A DNA stretch of 64,000 nucleotides, taken from positions 7,358,501 to 7,422,500 of the forward strand of contig NZ_CP095376.1 in NCBI RefSeq assembly GCF_023008405.1, written 5' to 3'. The notes under the pieces were generated by a model that worked only from the letters and a program-made list of their open reading frames with translations, did not search any database and was not told the origin of the DNA. Within the stretch, counting starts at the first letter, position 1; every line of letters begins with the position of its first letter. The position numbers and the translations under genes are program-made. Shown piece by piece: positions 27,106 to 37,100 of this stretch. This DNA comes from Amycolatopsis sp. FBCC-B4732 (GTDB lineage Bacteria > Actinomycetota > Actinomycetes > Mycobacteriales > Pseudonocardiaceae).

Positions 27106-27429
27106 CTAAGAGGAGGCGAACGGGCCGCCGATGATCGTCAGGGCCACGAACAGGACGCCGGCCGCGAGGCCGGTGTACGTGACGATGTCCACGGCCTTGC
27201 CGCGGATCACCAGCAGGCCGGCGCGTGCCGTCGGGAGCACCGCGCGCAGGATCCCCGCGAGGAGGAGCGCGACGCCGATCAGCGCCGCGCCCTCCCGCCA
27301 GTGGTACTGGACGATGCGCAGCGCCGCGACGGCCGCCACCAGGAGCACCAGCGCGAACGGCAGCTGCGTGAACCGGGGTTGCCCGCTCCGGCGGTCGCCC
27401 ACGTCCCGCCGGTCTTCGGTCATCGTCAT
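27106..27429 (-). CDS. DUF3017 small membrane protein
   Basis: 107 residues, ATG 27429 overlapping the folD stop (ATGA). A cytoplasmic basic N-terminus ([14 protein letters not shown]) is followed by three hydrophobic segments ([45 protein letters not shown]). The folD-DUF3017 pairing is conserved in actinobacteria. Function unknown. Confidence 0.85.
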   Translation of the reverse strand: MTMTEDRRDVGDRRSGQPRFTQLPFALVLLVAAVAALRIVQYHWREGAALIGVALLLAGILRAVLPTARAGLLVIRGKAVDIVTYTGLAAGVLFVALTIIGGPFASS

Positions 27430-28292
27430 CGGCCTCGGAGCGTGCGCTCCGCCGCTTCGACGACGTTGCTGACGAGCATCGCCCGCGTCATCGGGCCGAC
27501 CCCGCCGGGGTTCGGCGAAAGCCAGCCGGCCACCTCGGCCACGTCCGGGTGAACATCGCCGGTGAGTTTGCCGTCCACGTGGGACACGCCGACGTCGAGC
27601 ACCGCGGCGCCCGGCGCGACCATGTCGGCCGTGATGATCCCGGGCACCCCGGCCGCGGCGATCACGACGTCGGCGCGGCGGACCTCGGCGGCGAGGTCGC
27701 GGGTACCGGTGTGGCACAGGGTGACGGTGGCGTTCTCGCTCCGGCGGGTCAGCAGCAGGCCCAGCGTGCGGCCGACGGTGATGCCGCGGCCGACCACCGT
27801 GACCTGGGCGCCGTTCAGCTCGACGCCGTGGCGCTTGAGCAGCTCGATGATCCCGTACGGCGTGCACGGCAGCGCGCCCTGCTGGCCCAGCACGAGCCGG
27901 CCGAGGCTGACCGGGGCGAGGCCGTCGGCGTCCTTCTCCGGATCGATGCGCTCGAGGACGCGGTTCGCGTCGAGGTGCTTCGGCAGCGGCAGCTGGACGA
28001 TGTAGCCGTGGCACGCCGGGTCGGCGTTCAGCTCGTCGACGACGGCTTCGAGCTTCTCCTGGGTGATGTCCGCGGGCAGGTCGCGGCGGATCGAGTTGAT
28101 CCCGATCTTGCCGCTGTCGGCGTGCTTCATCCGCACGTACGAGTGCGACCCCGGGTCGTCGCCGACCAGGACGGTACCCAGGCCCGGCGTCACCCCCTTC
28201 GCGGCCAGCGCCGCGACGCGGGGTTCGAGCTCCGCGAAAATGGCGTTCTTGGTGGCTTTGCCGTCGAGAATCTTCGCCGTCACGGTGCCCAT
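27426..28292 (-). CDS. folD: Bifunctional methylenetetrahydrofolate dehydrogenase/cyclohydrolase
   Basis: 288 residues from ATG 28292; GTG 28283 gives the more usual N-terminus [11 protein letters not shown]. Interconverts 5,10-methylene-, 5,10-methenyl- and 10-formyl-[18 protein letters not shown] carries the catalytic Tyr/Lys; [25 protein letters not shown] (NADP site) and [16 protein letters not shown] are signatures. It supplies formyl groups to PurN and PurH encoded elsewhere in the window. Confidence 0.95.
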   Translation of the reverse strand: MGTVTAKILDGKATKNAIFAELEPRVAALAAKGVTPGLGTVLVGDDPGSHSYVRMKHADSGKIGINSIRRDLPADITQEKLEAVVDELNADPACHGYIVQLPLPKHLDANRVLERIDPEKDADGLAPVSLGRLVLGQQGALPCTPYGIIELLKRHGVELNGAQVTVVGRGITVGRTLGLLLTRRSENATVTLCHTGTRDLAAEVRRADVVIAAAGVPGIITADMVAPGAAVLDVGVSHVDGKLTGDVHPDVAEVAGWLSPNPGGVGPMTRAMLVSNVVEAAERTLRGR

Positions 28293-28512
28293 TCTGGCAA
28301 AGCGGCCCCCGCGCGTCGCTTCCAGGCGCGCGTGGTCGCTGCCCGTAGACTGGCCGCTACCCCTCACGGTCCATTCGCGACGCTCGCCGCGATCAACCTG
28401 TGATCTACCGCACTTCGCATCACGCGAGGTCAGACCGGGTGCCGCCAGGTCGTCGAGCGGCAAAACCCACATGCGGGGTGCACACGCGCGCGCGAACAGT
28501 CAAAATGTCCCC

Positions 28513-31476
28513 GTGGCACAACCGACGACGCAGCTGAACGCGACCGAGCAGGACACCCTGGTCAAGCAGATCGGACTTGCCCTGCTGCGTGCCGCCCCGC
28601 GCGACTGGCGCAAAGTCACCGCGGAGTACCGGGCGGTCGGGAGGTACCACGAGCTGACCGGCGAGATCGTCACCGAAGACGGGACGGTCCACGAGTGGCT
28701 CGCCACCCACGACATCGCCACGCTCTTCGGCAGGCTTCGCGGCGGCATGTACCGGGACGGGCGCGGAACGTGGTTCAACGCGCGCTACCAGCTCGACCAC
28801 CCCTCGAGCTACAACCTCGAGTACAACCGCGACGAACCCGTGTGGAACCTCGCGCCGCCGCCCCAGGCCTACTCCGACGAGCTGCGGATGTTCCCGCGCA
28901 CCGAGGACAACGTGCCCGAGTGGCTGATCCGGCGGATGTCCGGGCTCGGCCCGGAGCAGCCGGGGCCGCACTTCCGGATCGCCCGGATCTTCGACACCGT
29001 CGGACCGGCCGGCCGCCCGGTCATCAACCGGCCCGACCTCGAGGTCGACGAGCAGGACCGGCTGCTGGAGTACCTGGAGCGCGCGCCGCTGGTGGTGCCC
29101 GAACGCGGGTACGACATCGACCGGCTGGCCGCGACCCCCGAGGCCACCGTCCCGGTCGCCTTCCACAGCGACGGCCAGTGGATCTGGCCCGCCGCCGTCA
29201 ACTTCTACTTGCACAAGTACGGCGTTTCGCCCGAACCGGACCTCGTCGAGCACGTCCGCGCGGTCGGGTTCAAGCTGCCGCCGGTCGACGAGCCGACGCT
29301 GCAGGCCGCCGCGGGGTACCTCACGCGGGGGAATCAGCCGCCGCCCCCGCCGCAGCAGCGTCCGGCCGGGCCGCCGCCGCACCAGGGCCCGCCGCAGCAG
29401 GCTCCCGCTGGCCCGCCGCCCGCCGCCGCCGTCGTCCCGCCCCCGGTCGTGCCTCCGCAGGCGCCCGCGCCGGTGGAGGCTCCCCTCGCCGCGCACGCGC
29501 CGGTCGAGCCGGAGGCCCCGGCCGAGGAGCACGAGTACGCCGAAGAGGGCCAGTACGCCGAGGACGGCTACGACGACCAGGAGTTCGACGACCGCTTCGC
29601 CGAGGACGACCAGTACGGCGAGGAGGAGTACGACCAGCAGGCCGGGCACGCCGCCGGGACGAACGGCTCCTCGCCGGAGCCGGGCCGGGTGCCCGACCTC
29701 GACGAGACCGCGGAATACGTGCCCGACCGGCCGATCGGGCACGAGCAGGACGCCGAGCCGGTCGCCGACGAGGCCGGGCACGCGTTCGACGCCGGCCAGG
29801 CGCCCCGGCACGACGAGGAAGCCGCGCGCTCCGCCTTCCAGCCGCCGCGGCACGAGGAAGAGCACGCGGGCTTCCAGACGGGGAGCGACGGCGAAGCCTT
29901 CGCCACGGGTGAGGCCCGGCACGAGGACGACGCGCACGCCTTCGCCACGGACCAGGCCCCGCACGAAGAGGACGCGCACGCCTTCGCGCCCGGCCAGGCA
30001 GGGCACGACGACGAACACCTCTTCACCCACCAGGGCCCGGGCCGGCACGACGACGCCGACGCGCACTCCTTCGCGGCCGGCCAGGAGCCGCCGTTCGAGC
30101 CCCAGGACGAGGAGCCGGCGTTCCAGCCCGGCCAGCGCCACGACGAGGAGCCCGCGCACGCCTTCGCGCCCGGCCAGGCCCGGCACGAGGACGAGCCGGC
30201 GTTCCAGCCGGGCCGTGACGACGAGGCCGCGTCTCCCTTCCAGGCGAGCCGGGACGAGGCCGCGGCCTCCTTCCAGCCCGGCCGGCCGTCACGGCGCGAG
30301 GAAGCGCCCGCGTTCGACCCCGGCCCGCCGACCATGATCACCCAGCCCGAGGTCCCCGGCGTCCTGCCGGTGCCGGAGCCCCCGGCGCCCCAGCCGGAGC
30401 CGGCCGCTCCCGCGCCGCGGTCGGGCCGCCGGGCGCTGCGCCGCGAGACCCCGGACCACCCCGTGCTCGCCGGGCTGCAGACCAAGCTCGACGAGCTCGA
30501 CGTGCCCGAAAGCGGCTACAAGCTGGGCGAGCCGGCCGAGCACGGCTGGAGCGTCGAAGAGGTCGAGGACGGCTGGCGCGTCGGCTGGTACGACGGCAAG
30601 CTCAGCAACCCCGCGGTGTTCGGCGACGCCGAGGACGCGGCCGCGTTCATGCTCGGCAAGCTGCTGCTCAACCCGGAGGGTCACGTGCCGCCCGAGGAGC
30701 CGCCCGCGCCGGAGCCCGAACCGGAACCCGAGCCCGAGCCGGCGCCGCAGCGGGTCGTCGCGACGCTGTCGCCCGAGGTCGCCACCGGCTCGTACCCGGT
30801 CCGCAAGCCGGAGCCGGTGCCGCCGCAGGAGCAGACGGCGTTCACCAGCGCCGACGAGCTCTTCGGCGACCTCGAAGACGACGAGCCGCCGGCCCCGCCG
30901 CGCCCGCCCGTCCCGCCCGCGCCGGTCCCGGCCGGGCCGCCGCCGATGGCGCAGCAGCAGGTCGCCCCGCCGCCCGCGCCGCCGCGACGTGAACCGCCGT
31001 CGGCACCGACCGTCCTGGCCCCGGTGCCGCCACCGGTCCAGCCCCCGGCCGCGCCGCCGGTGCCGCCGCGCCCGGAACCCGCTCGCCCGGCCGTCAACGG
31101 CGGGGGTGGCGGTGGCCAGCAGCAGTGGCCGATCGGGCCGATGGCCGGCGAGCCGCCGCTGACGCTGTTCCGCGGCAAGGAACTGCGCGAGCTGCCCGCG
31201 GGCAGCGAGCTGGACCGCTTCGGCGGCCCGACCGGCAACCTGACGTACGCGGCGGGCACGCCGTTCGCGGAGCGGTCGCTGGTGCCGGAATGGGTCAACC
31301 GCCCGTACCACGTCTACCGCGTGCAGCGGCCCCTCGAGACGCTGGCCGGCGTCGCGATCCCGTGGTTCAACCAGCCCGGCGGCGGGTCGGCGTACCTGCT
31401 GCCGGCGTCGATCGAGGAACTCCTCGCCGAGGGCGACCTGATCGAACTCGACCCGGGCGAACCCCCGGTCGACTGA
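28513..31476 (+). CDS. Large protein with N-terminal YezG-like domains and C-terminal TNT domain
   Basis: 987 residues from GTG 28513. Residues 10-115 (GGMYRDGRGTWFNARYQLDHP ... YNRDEPVW) resemble YezG-type immunity proteins; 210-260 (FHSDGQWIWPAAVNFYLHKYGV) is a second small domain. Residues 275-645 are Pro-, Glu- and His-rich, with imperfect HEDDAHAFAPGQA-like repeats. About 650-720 is another folded segment (GWSVEEVEDGWRVGWYDGKLSNP). The last 108 residues match TNT (tuberculosis necrotizing toxin, an NAD glycohydrolase): LDRFGGPTG (Arg902), PYHVYRV (His933), IPWFNQPGGG. Where CpnT has the catalytic Gln, this protein has Ala960 (GGGSAYLL), so activity is doubtful. No signal peptide. Confidence 0.8.
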   Translation: MAQPTTQLNATEQDTLVKQIGLALLRAAPRDWRKVTAEYRAVGRYHELTGEIVTEDGTVHEWLATHDIATLFGRLRGGMYRDGRGTWFNARYQLDHPSSYNLEYNRDEPVWNLAPPPQAYSDELRMFPRTEDNVPEWLIRRMSGLGPEQPGPHFRIARIFDTVGPAGRPVINRPDLEVDEQDRLLEYLERAPLVVPERGYDIDRLAATPEATVPVAFHSDGQWIWPAAVNFYLHKYGVSPEPDLVEHVRAVGFKLPPVDEPTLQAAAGYLTRGNQPPPPPQQRPAGPPPHQGPPQQAPAGPPPAAAVVPPPVVPPQAPAPVEAPLAAHAPVEPEAPAEEHEYAEEGQYAEDGYDDQEFDDRFAEDDQYGEEEYDQQAGHAAGTNGSSPEPGRVPDLDETAEYVPDRPIGHEQDAEPVADEAGHAFDAGQAPRHDEEAARSAFQPPRHEEEHAGFQTGSDGEAFATGEARHEDDAHAFATDQAPHEEDAHAFAPGQAGHDDEHLFTHQGPGRHDDADAHSFAAGQEPPFEPQDEEPAFQPGQRHDEEPAHAFAPGQARHEDEPAFQPGRDDEAASPFQASRDEAAASFQPGRPSRREEAPAFDPGPPTMITQPEVPGVLPVPEPPAPQPEPAAPAPRSGRRALRRETPDHPVLAGLQTKLDELDVPESGYKLGEPAEHGWSVEEVEDGWRVGWYDGKLSNPAVFGDAEDAAAFMLGKLLLNPEGHVPPEEPPAPEPEPEPEPEPAPQRVVATLSPEVATGSYPVRKPEPVPPQEQTAFTSADELFGDLEDDEPPAPPRPPVPPAPVPAGPPPMAQQQVAPPPAPPRREPPSAPTVLAPVPPPVQPPAAPPVPPRPEPARPAVNGGGGGGQQQWPIGPMAGEPPLTLFRGKELRELPAGSELDRFGGPTGNLTYAAGTPFAERSLVPEWVNRPYHVYRVQRPLETLAGVAIPWFNQPGGGSAYLLPASIEELLAEGDLIELDPGEPPVD

Positions 31477-31520
31477 CGTTCACCCCGGAACCGGCGGCTG
31501 CGGCCGCCGGTTCCGGCGTT

Positions 31521-32108
31521 TCAGCGGATGACGAGCCCGTGGGCGGCGGCGAAGGCGAGCGCCGTCTCGACGTCAACGTCGGCGCCCCGCAGGTCGGCCT
31601 GCACGAGCGCGTTCGCGTCGAGGCGCGCGCCACGCAGGTCGGCGCCGTCGAACTTCGCGCCCTGCAAGCGGGCGCCAGTCAGGTCGCTGCCGCGGAGGTC
31701 GGCGCCCGCGAGGTCGGCGTCGGTCAGGTTGGCCTCCCGCAGCCGCAGCCCGGACAGGCCCAGCTTGCGCAGCCGCGCCTTCGCGAGCGACGCCAGCGAG
31801 AGGTCGCATTCGGTCAGCGCGATCCCGGCGAACCCGCAGTCGGTGAACGAGGTGCCCAGCAGCGAGCACGACGTCCAGCGGCTTTCGGCGAGCACCGTGC
31901 GCTCGAAGGTGCACGAGCGGAACGCCGACGCGTCGTGGCGCGAGCGCGAAAGATCGGCCCGGCTGAACACGCAGTCGTCGAACGTGCACCCGCGGGTCCG
32001 CAACCCGCTGAGGTCCGCCCCGGTGAAGTCGCAGCCGGTGAACCGGCGCTTTTCCCACCACTGCCCCGACAACACCGCTTCGCGGTAGTCCTCCCCAGTC
32101 TCCAGCAC
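31521..32108 (-). CDS. Pentapeptide-repeat protein
   Basis: 195 residues from GTG 32108. More than twenty A(D/N)LXX-type repeats form a right-handed quadrilateral beta-helix, e.g. CDFTGADLSGLRTRGCTF and ANLTDADLAGADLRGSDLTG. The shape resembles DNA-mimic proteins such as MfpA/Qnr that protect gyrase, but the sequence cannot tell whether this one does. Convergent with the TNT gene. Confidence 0.9.
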   Translation of the reverse strand: MLETGEDYREAVLSGQWWEKRRFTGCDFTGADLSGLRTRGCTFDDCVFSRADLSRSRHDASAFRSCTFERTVLAESRWTSCSLLGTSFTDCGFAGIALTECDLSLASLAKARLRKLGLSGLRLREANLTDADLAGADLRGSDLTGARLQGAKFDGADLRGARLDANALVQADLRGADVDVETALAFAAAHGLVIR

Positions 32109-32121
32109 GGGCCCCAGGGTG

Positions 32122-32298
32122 TCACACGCGCCCGCCGTCAGAGCTTCGCACCCTGGACGCAGGCCATCGCCTCGACGTGCTCTCGCAGCTGCGCGCGGCG
32201 CGCCATTTCGGCTTCGTCGAGGTCTTCGAGGCGGCGGTGTCGCGGCCGATGATCCAGGGGGTGGCGGTCGTGTAGCCGTCGGGAACGGGGCTGGCCAT
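32122..32298 (-). pseudogene. Internally deleted VOC (PhnB-like) gene
   Basis: ATG 32298 opens MASPVPDGYTTATPWIIGRDTAA, the start of PhnB-like VOC proteins (normally about 150 residues). The frame then switches to unrelated sequence. One frame over, the DNA reads EDLDEAEMARRAQLREHVEA..., which is the usual C-terminus of the same family. The middle of the gene is missing and the junction is out of frame. It is divergent from an AraC-type regulator, the normal partner of such genes. Confidence 0.7.
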
Positions 32299-32375
32299 GG
32301 GTTTCCTCCTCGGTCGGTCGGCCCCGAGGCTGTTTCCGAACCAGGTCAGATCCTGACCGCTGCATACTGGGGTCC

Positions 32376-33206
32376 ATGGGAGTTCCGCTGCGGCCGCTGG
32401 CGGTGGCCGGGGCGCGGTCGGTGTACCGCGAGGTCGCGCCGCCGCCCGCGCTCGCGGGGGTGCTGACGTGTGGCTGGCACGGGCGGACCGGCTGGGCGCG
32501 GCCGCTGCGCGTCCTGCCCGACGGCTGCGCGGACCTGGTCTGGGACGGCACCGCGCTCACCGTGGTCGCCACCGTCGGCGCCCCGCTGCGGCTGTGGCTC
32601 CCGGCGGCGGAGACCCGCGTCGGCGTCCGGCTGCGCTGCGGTGCCGCGGCGGCGGTCCTCGGGACGCCGATGCCGGAGCTGCCCGCGGGCGCGACCCGGC
32701 TGAGCGACCTCTGGGGCGCCGAGGCCCGTCGTGCCGAAGAGGCTCTCGCCGCCGCCGATCCCCTGGCGCAGCGCGGAATCCTCGAGAAGCTCGTCGCCGG
32801 CCGGGGCGTGGTGCCGGACCGCCGGGTGCTGGCCGCGATCGACGCGCTGGGCCGTCCTTCGGTGCATGCCACCGACGTCGCCGCCGAAGTGGGCGTGAGC
32901 GAACGCGCGCTGCGGCGGCACCTCGTGCACGCGGTCGGCGCCGGGCCGAAGCAGGTCCACCGGGTCCGGCGGTTCCAGCTTTTCCTGCGCCGGCTCGAGC
33001 TTTTGGCAAATCGCCGGACGTCGCTGGCGGGCGTCGCGGCGGACCTCGGCTACGCCGACCAGTCCCACCTCGGCCGCGACTGCCGCCGCCTGTCGGGTTC
33101 GTCCCCCGCGGCGCTCGTCCGGGTGGCCGAAAAGTTCCAGACCGGCGACGTGCCGCCAGGCCACGATCAGCGGCATGTTCCGAGTGACGATCCCGGTCCG
33201 CTGTGA
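32376..33206 (+). CDS. AraC-type helix-turn-helix regulator
   Basis: 276 residues. The N-terminal domain YREVAPPPALAGVLTCGWHGRTG and LPDGCADLVWDG marks the DUF6597-type sensor; the C-terminal HTH pair is DVAAEVGVSERALRRHLVHAVG and GVAADLGYADQSHLGRDCRRLSG. Its divergent neighbour is a broken VOC gene, so its likely target is gone. The 3' end overlaps the next gene by 32 bases. Confidence 0.88.
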   Translation: MGVPLRPLAVAGARSVYREVAPPPALAGVLTCGWHGRTGWARPLRVLPDGCADLVWDGTALTVVATVGAPLRLWLPAAETRVGVRLRCGAAAAVLGTPMPELPAGATRLSDLWGAEARRAEEALAAADPLAQRGILEKLVAGRGVVPDRRVLAAIDALGRPSVHATDVAAEVGVSERALRRHLVHAVGAGPKQVHRVRRFQLFLRRLELLANRRTSLAGVAADLGYADQSHLGRDCRRLSGSSPAALVRVAEKFQTGDVPPGHDQRHVPSDDPGPL

Positions 33207-33591
33207 CGACATCGACGCGAACGGCCACGTCCGCGGCCCGGCTTACCTGGCGTACGCCGACCACGCGCGCTGGGCGTGCGTACAGGCGGCGGGCATCGAC
33301 CCGGCGGAGCTGACCGCGCGCCGCATCGGCCCGGTCAACCTGGAGACGACGCTGCGCTTCCACCACGAGCTCACCCCGGGCGGCGAGGTGTCGGTCAGCT
33401 GCACGTTCGAGTGGGGCGCGGGGAAGACATCGCGGGTGGCCCAGGAGTTCCACACCCCGGACGGCACTTTGGTGGCATCGGTGACGTCCGTGTCGGGCCT
33501 GCTGGACCTCGACCACCGGCGGCTGGTGAGCGATCCCGGGGCGCACTGGCGGGCGCTGGCCACGCGTCCCGAACTGCTGGGACTGGCTTGA
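33175..33591 (+). CDS. Hot-dog fold acyl-CoA thioesterase
   Basis: 138 residues. RCDDIDANGHVRGPAYLAYADHARW is the 4HBT active-site segment (Asp near residue 14), followed by NLETTLRFHHELTPGGEVSVSC. It hydrolyses acyl-CoA thioesters; chain preference unknown. The start lies inside the 3' end of the AraC-type gene, so expression is probably coupled. Confidence 0.88.
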   Translation: MFRVTIPVRCDDIDANGHVRGPAYLAYADHARWACVQAAGIDPAELTARRIGPVNLETTLRFHHELTPGGEVSVSCTFEWGAGKTSRVAQEFHTPDGTLVASVTSVSGLLDLDHRRLVSDPGAHWRALATRPELLGLA

Positions 33592-33603
33592 GGATCAGGG
33601 TGG

Positions 33604-34137
33604 ATGATCATGGCGGCGGAGTCGGTGCTCGACGTCGGTTGCGGCACCGGTTCCTTGCTGCACTGGGCTCGTGAGTCCGAGGGCCCCTCGTCGGCCTCGA
33701 CCCGGCCGAGGGCAAGCCCGCCGTCGCGAAGAAGTCGAGTGGATGCTGGGCGATTTGTCGACCGCCACCTGGGACGCCGAGTTCGCGCCTTGAAACCCGG
33801 CGGCCGGTTCGGCTTCGACACGCGGGACCCCACGGCTCGCGCCTGGGAGCGGTGGACCCCGGCCACCGTGTGGGAAGCGGTCACGGCCGACGGGAGCACC
33901 GTCCGGTCGTGGAACGACGCCGGGCCCTTCGAGAACGGGTACGTCAGCTTCACGACGACGTACGAAAGCCCGGGCTGGGACGCGCCGCGCTACAGCGAAA
34001 GCACCTTGCGGTTCCTCGACGTTCCGTCGCTGGGCGAGTTCGTGGCGGAGGCCGGGCTGGTGGTCGACGAGCAGTACGGCTACTGGGACCGCCGCCCGGT
34101 CGGCCCCGAAATCATCACCGTCGTGCGGCGGCCTTGA
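33604..34137 (+). pseudogene. Decayed SAM-dependent methyltransferase
   Basis: The open frame begins at SAM motif I (VLDVGCGTGSLL) with no N-terminal helix region. It then runs through about 45 nonsense residues before regaining family sequence at ALKPGGRFGFDTRDP. In the gap, family sequence is present in the other frames: LVGLDPAEGKPAVAKK in one and VEWMLGDLSTATWDAEF in the third, and the expected segment before ALKPGG is missing. At least three indels and a deletion are needed; the frame is restored only by their sum. The C-terminal half is well preserved, so decay is recent. Confidence 0.75.
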
Positions 34138-37100
34138 TCACCGGAAGTCGCGGGACTTCGCCTTGATCCGCATCTGCAGCGGCTCGACGCGGTGGGCCAG
34201 GACGCTCACCACCCCGTCGGCCTTCTCCACCACCCCGCGGATCAGGAGCGCCGGGCTGCCGCGGGCCACGCGGTGGCAGCGCTGCCACAGGCCCAATGTG
34301 CAGATCACGTTCACCATCCCCGTTTCGTCCTCGATGTTGAGGAACGTGACGCCGGCCGCGGTCGCGGGGCGTTGGCGGTGGGTCACCGCGCCGCCGATCA
34401 GGACTCGGGCGCCGTCGTCGAGGGCGGCCAGGCCGCTCGCCGGGACCACGCCCAGTTCGTCGAGGTGGTCGCGGATGAACTCGGTCGGATAGCTGTCCGG
34501 GGACACGCCCGTCGCCCAGACGTCCGCCGCCGCGAGGTCGAGGCCGTCCATGCCCGGCAGCGCCGGTGCCTGGGCGCCGATCAGGCCGGGCAGCTTCTCC
34601 GGCCGTTCGCCGGCGACCGCGCCCGCGGTCCACAACGCCTGGCGGCGGTCGCCGCCGAAGCTCGCGAACGCGCCGGCCGTCGCCAGTGCCTCGATCTGCG
34701 GGGTGGTCAGCCGGACGCGGCGGGCGACGTCGGCCATGTCGCGGTAGTCGCCGTTTTCCGTCCGCTCGGCCACGATCCGCTTCGCGACGTCTTCGCCGAT
34801 CTTCCGCACGGTGCTCAGCCCGGTCCGCACCGCGTGCAGCTTTCCCCCGTCCGGCAACGGTTCCAGCGTCGCGTGCGGCAGGCTGCGGTTGATGTCCGGG
34901 CCGTGCACGGTGACGCCGTGGCGCCGCGCGTCGGCGACCAGCGACTGCGGCGAGTAGAACCCCATCGGCTGCGCGCGCAGCAAGCCCGCCAGGAACGCGT
35001 CCGGGTGGTAGAACTTGAAGTAGGCGCTGGAAAACACCAGGTGCGCGAAGCTCAGCGCGTGGCTCTCCGGGAAGCCGAAGTTCGCGAACGCCTTGAGCTT
35101 CAAGAAGATCTTCTGCGCCAGCTCGTCGTCGACGCCGTTCGCGGCGGCGCCTTCGAGGAACCGCTGCCGCAGCCGGTCCATCTTGCGGTCCGAGCGCTTC
35201 GACCCCATCGCGTGCCGCAGCTGGTCGGCCTCCGCCGCGGTGAAGTTGGCGACGTCGAGCGCGATCTGCATCATCTGCTCCTGGAACAGCGGCACGCCCT
35301 TGGTCTTGTGCAGCGCCTTCTCCAGCAGCGGGTGGTCGTAGCTCCACTCCTCGCGCCCCTGCTTGCGGCGGATGTACGGGTGCACCGAGCCGCCCTGGAT
35401 CGGGCCGGGCCGGATCAGCGCGACCTCGACGGCGAGGTCGTAGAACTCCGTGGGCCGCAGGCGCGGCAGGGTCGCCAGCTGCGCGCGGCTTTCGACCTGG
35501 AAGACGCCGATCGCGTCGGCGCGGCACAGCATTCCGTAGATCTGCTGGTCGGCGAGGTCCAGCTCGGCGAGGTCGACGAGCTCGCCCTTGTAGTCGTGGA
35601 CGAGGTCGATCATGTAGTGCAGCGCGGAAAGCATGCCGAGCCCGAGCAGGTCGAACTTGACCAGCCCGGCGGCGGCGCAGTCCTCCTTCTCCCACTGGAT
35701 GACGCTGCGGTCGGCCATCCGCGCCCACTCGACCGGCACGACCTGGCTCACCGGCTCCTGGCACATGACCATGCCGCCGGAGTGGATGCCCAGATGGCGC
35801 GGGAAGTCCTCGAGCGCGAAGGCCAGCTGGACGACGTCGTCCGGGATGTCGTGGTCGTGGTCCTTTTCGGTGCTGCGCAACGAACCCCAGCGGTCGATCT
35901 GCTTGCTCCAGGCGTCCTGCTGGCCCGGTGAGTAGCCGAGCGCCCGCGCCGCGTCGCGGACCGCGGACCGGGCGCGGTAGGTGATCACGTTCGCGACCTG
36001 GGCGGTGCGCAGGCGGCCGTGCTTCGCGAAGACGTACTGGATGGCCTCTTCGCGGCGGTCGGACTCGATGTCGAGGTCGATGTCGGGGTAGCCGTCGCGG
36101 TCCGGGGCGAGGAAGCGCTCGAAGAGGAGTTCGTAGGCGACGGAGTCGACCTTCGTGATGCCGAGCGCGTAGCAGACGGCCGAGTTCGCCGCCGAGCCGC
36201 GGCCCTGGCACAGGATGTCGTTCTCGCGGCAGAACCGGACGATGTCCCAGACGATCAGGAAGTACCCGGGGAAGCCGAGTTCTTCGATGATCCGGAGTTC
36301 GTGCTCGATCTGGGCTTTCGCCTTTTCTTCGTGCGGTTTGCCCTTGAACCGTTCCTTCGCCCCTTCCTCGGTCAGCTTGCGCAGGTGGATCGCTTCGGTT
36401 TCGCCCGCCGGGACGTCGAACGGCGGCAGCTTCGGGGCGAGCAGCTTCAGCGGGAACGCGCATTCCATGCCCAGCAACGCACTGCGCCGGACCGCGCCCG
36501 GGTAGCGGCGGAACAGGACGTCCATTTCGGCGCCGCTGCGCAGGAACGCCGTCCCGGCCGCGGGCAGCCACCCTTCGAGCTCGTCGATCCCCCGCCGCGC
36601 CCGGATAGCGGCGAGCGCGTCGGCCAGCGGCGCCCGTTCGGGACGGGCGTAGTGCGCGGCGGTGGTGGCGACGGTCGGCAGGCCGAACTCCTCCGCGAGC
36701 CGGGTGAGGACGTCGTTGTGCGTGCTGTCCAGCGGCTGGCGGTGGTCGGTGAGCTCGACGTAGACGTGGTCGCGCCCGAAGCGTCCGACGAGTTCTCGCA
36801 GCTGTTCGGCGGCGGCCGCCGGGCCATGCGTGACGAGCGCCGAGCGCACCGCTCCTTTGCGGCACCCGGTCAGCACGACGCACTGCCCGGCGACCTCCTC
36901 GGCGACCGCACCGAGGTCGTAACTGGGCTTGCCCTTTTCGGCGTCGTGGTGGATCTGCCCGGCGGTGATGGCGCGGCAGAGGGCCCGGTAACCCTGGTCG
37001 CCGCGGGCGAGCAGGAGGAGGTGCTCGCCTTCGGGGTCCGGGACGCCGTTTTGCGGGTTGCGCAGGCCGAAGCTGAGCTCGGTCCCGAAGACGGTGTCGA

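Noticed and set aside
28293..28512. Riboswitch (ZTP or other) upstream of folD
   Set aside because: I looked for the conserved ZTP core and pseudoknot in the divergent folD/TNT spacer and did not find it.
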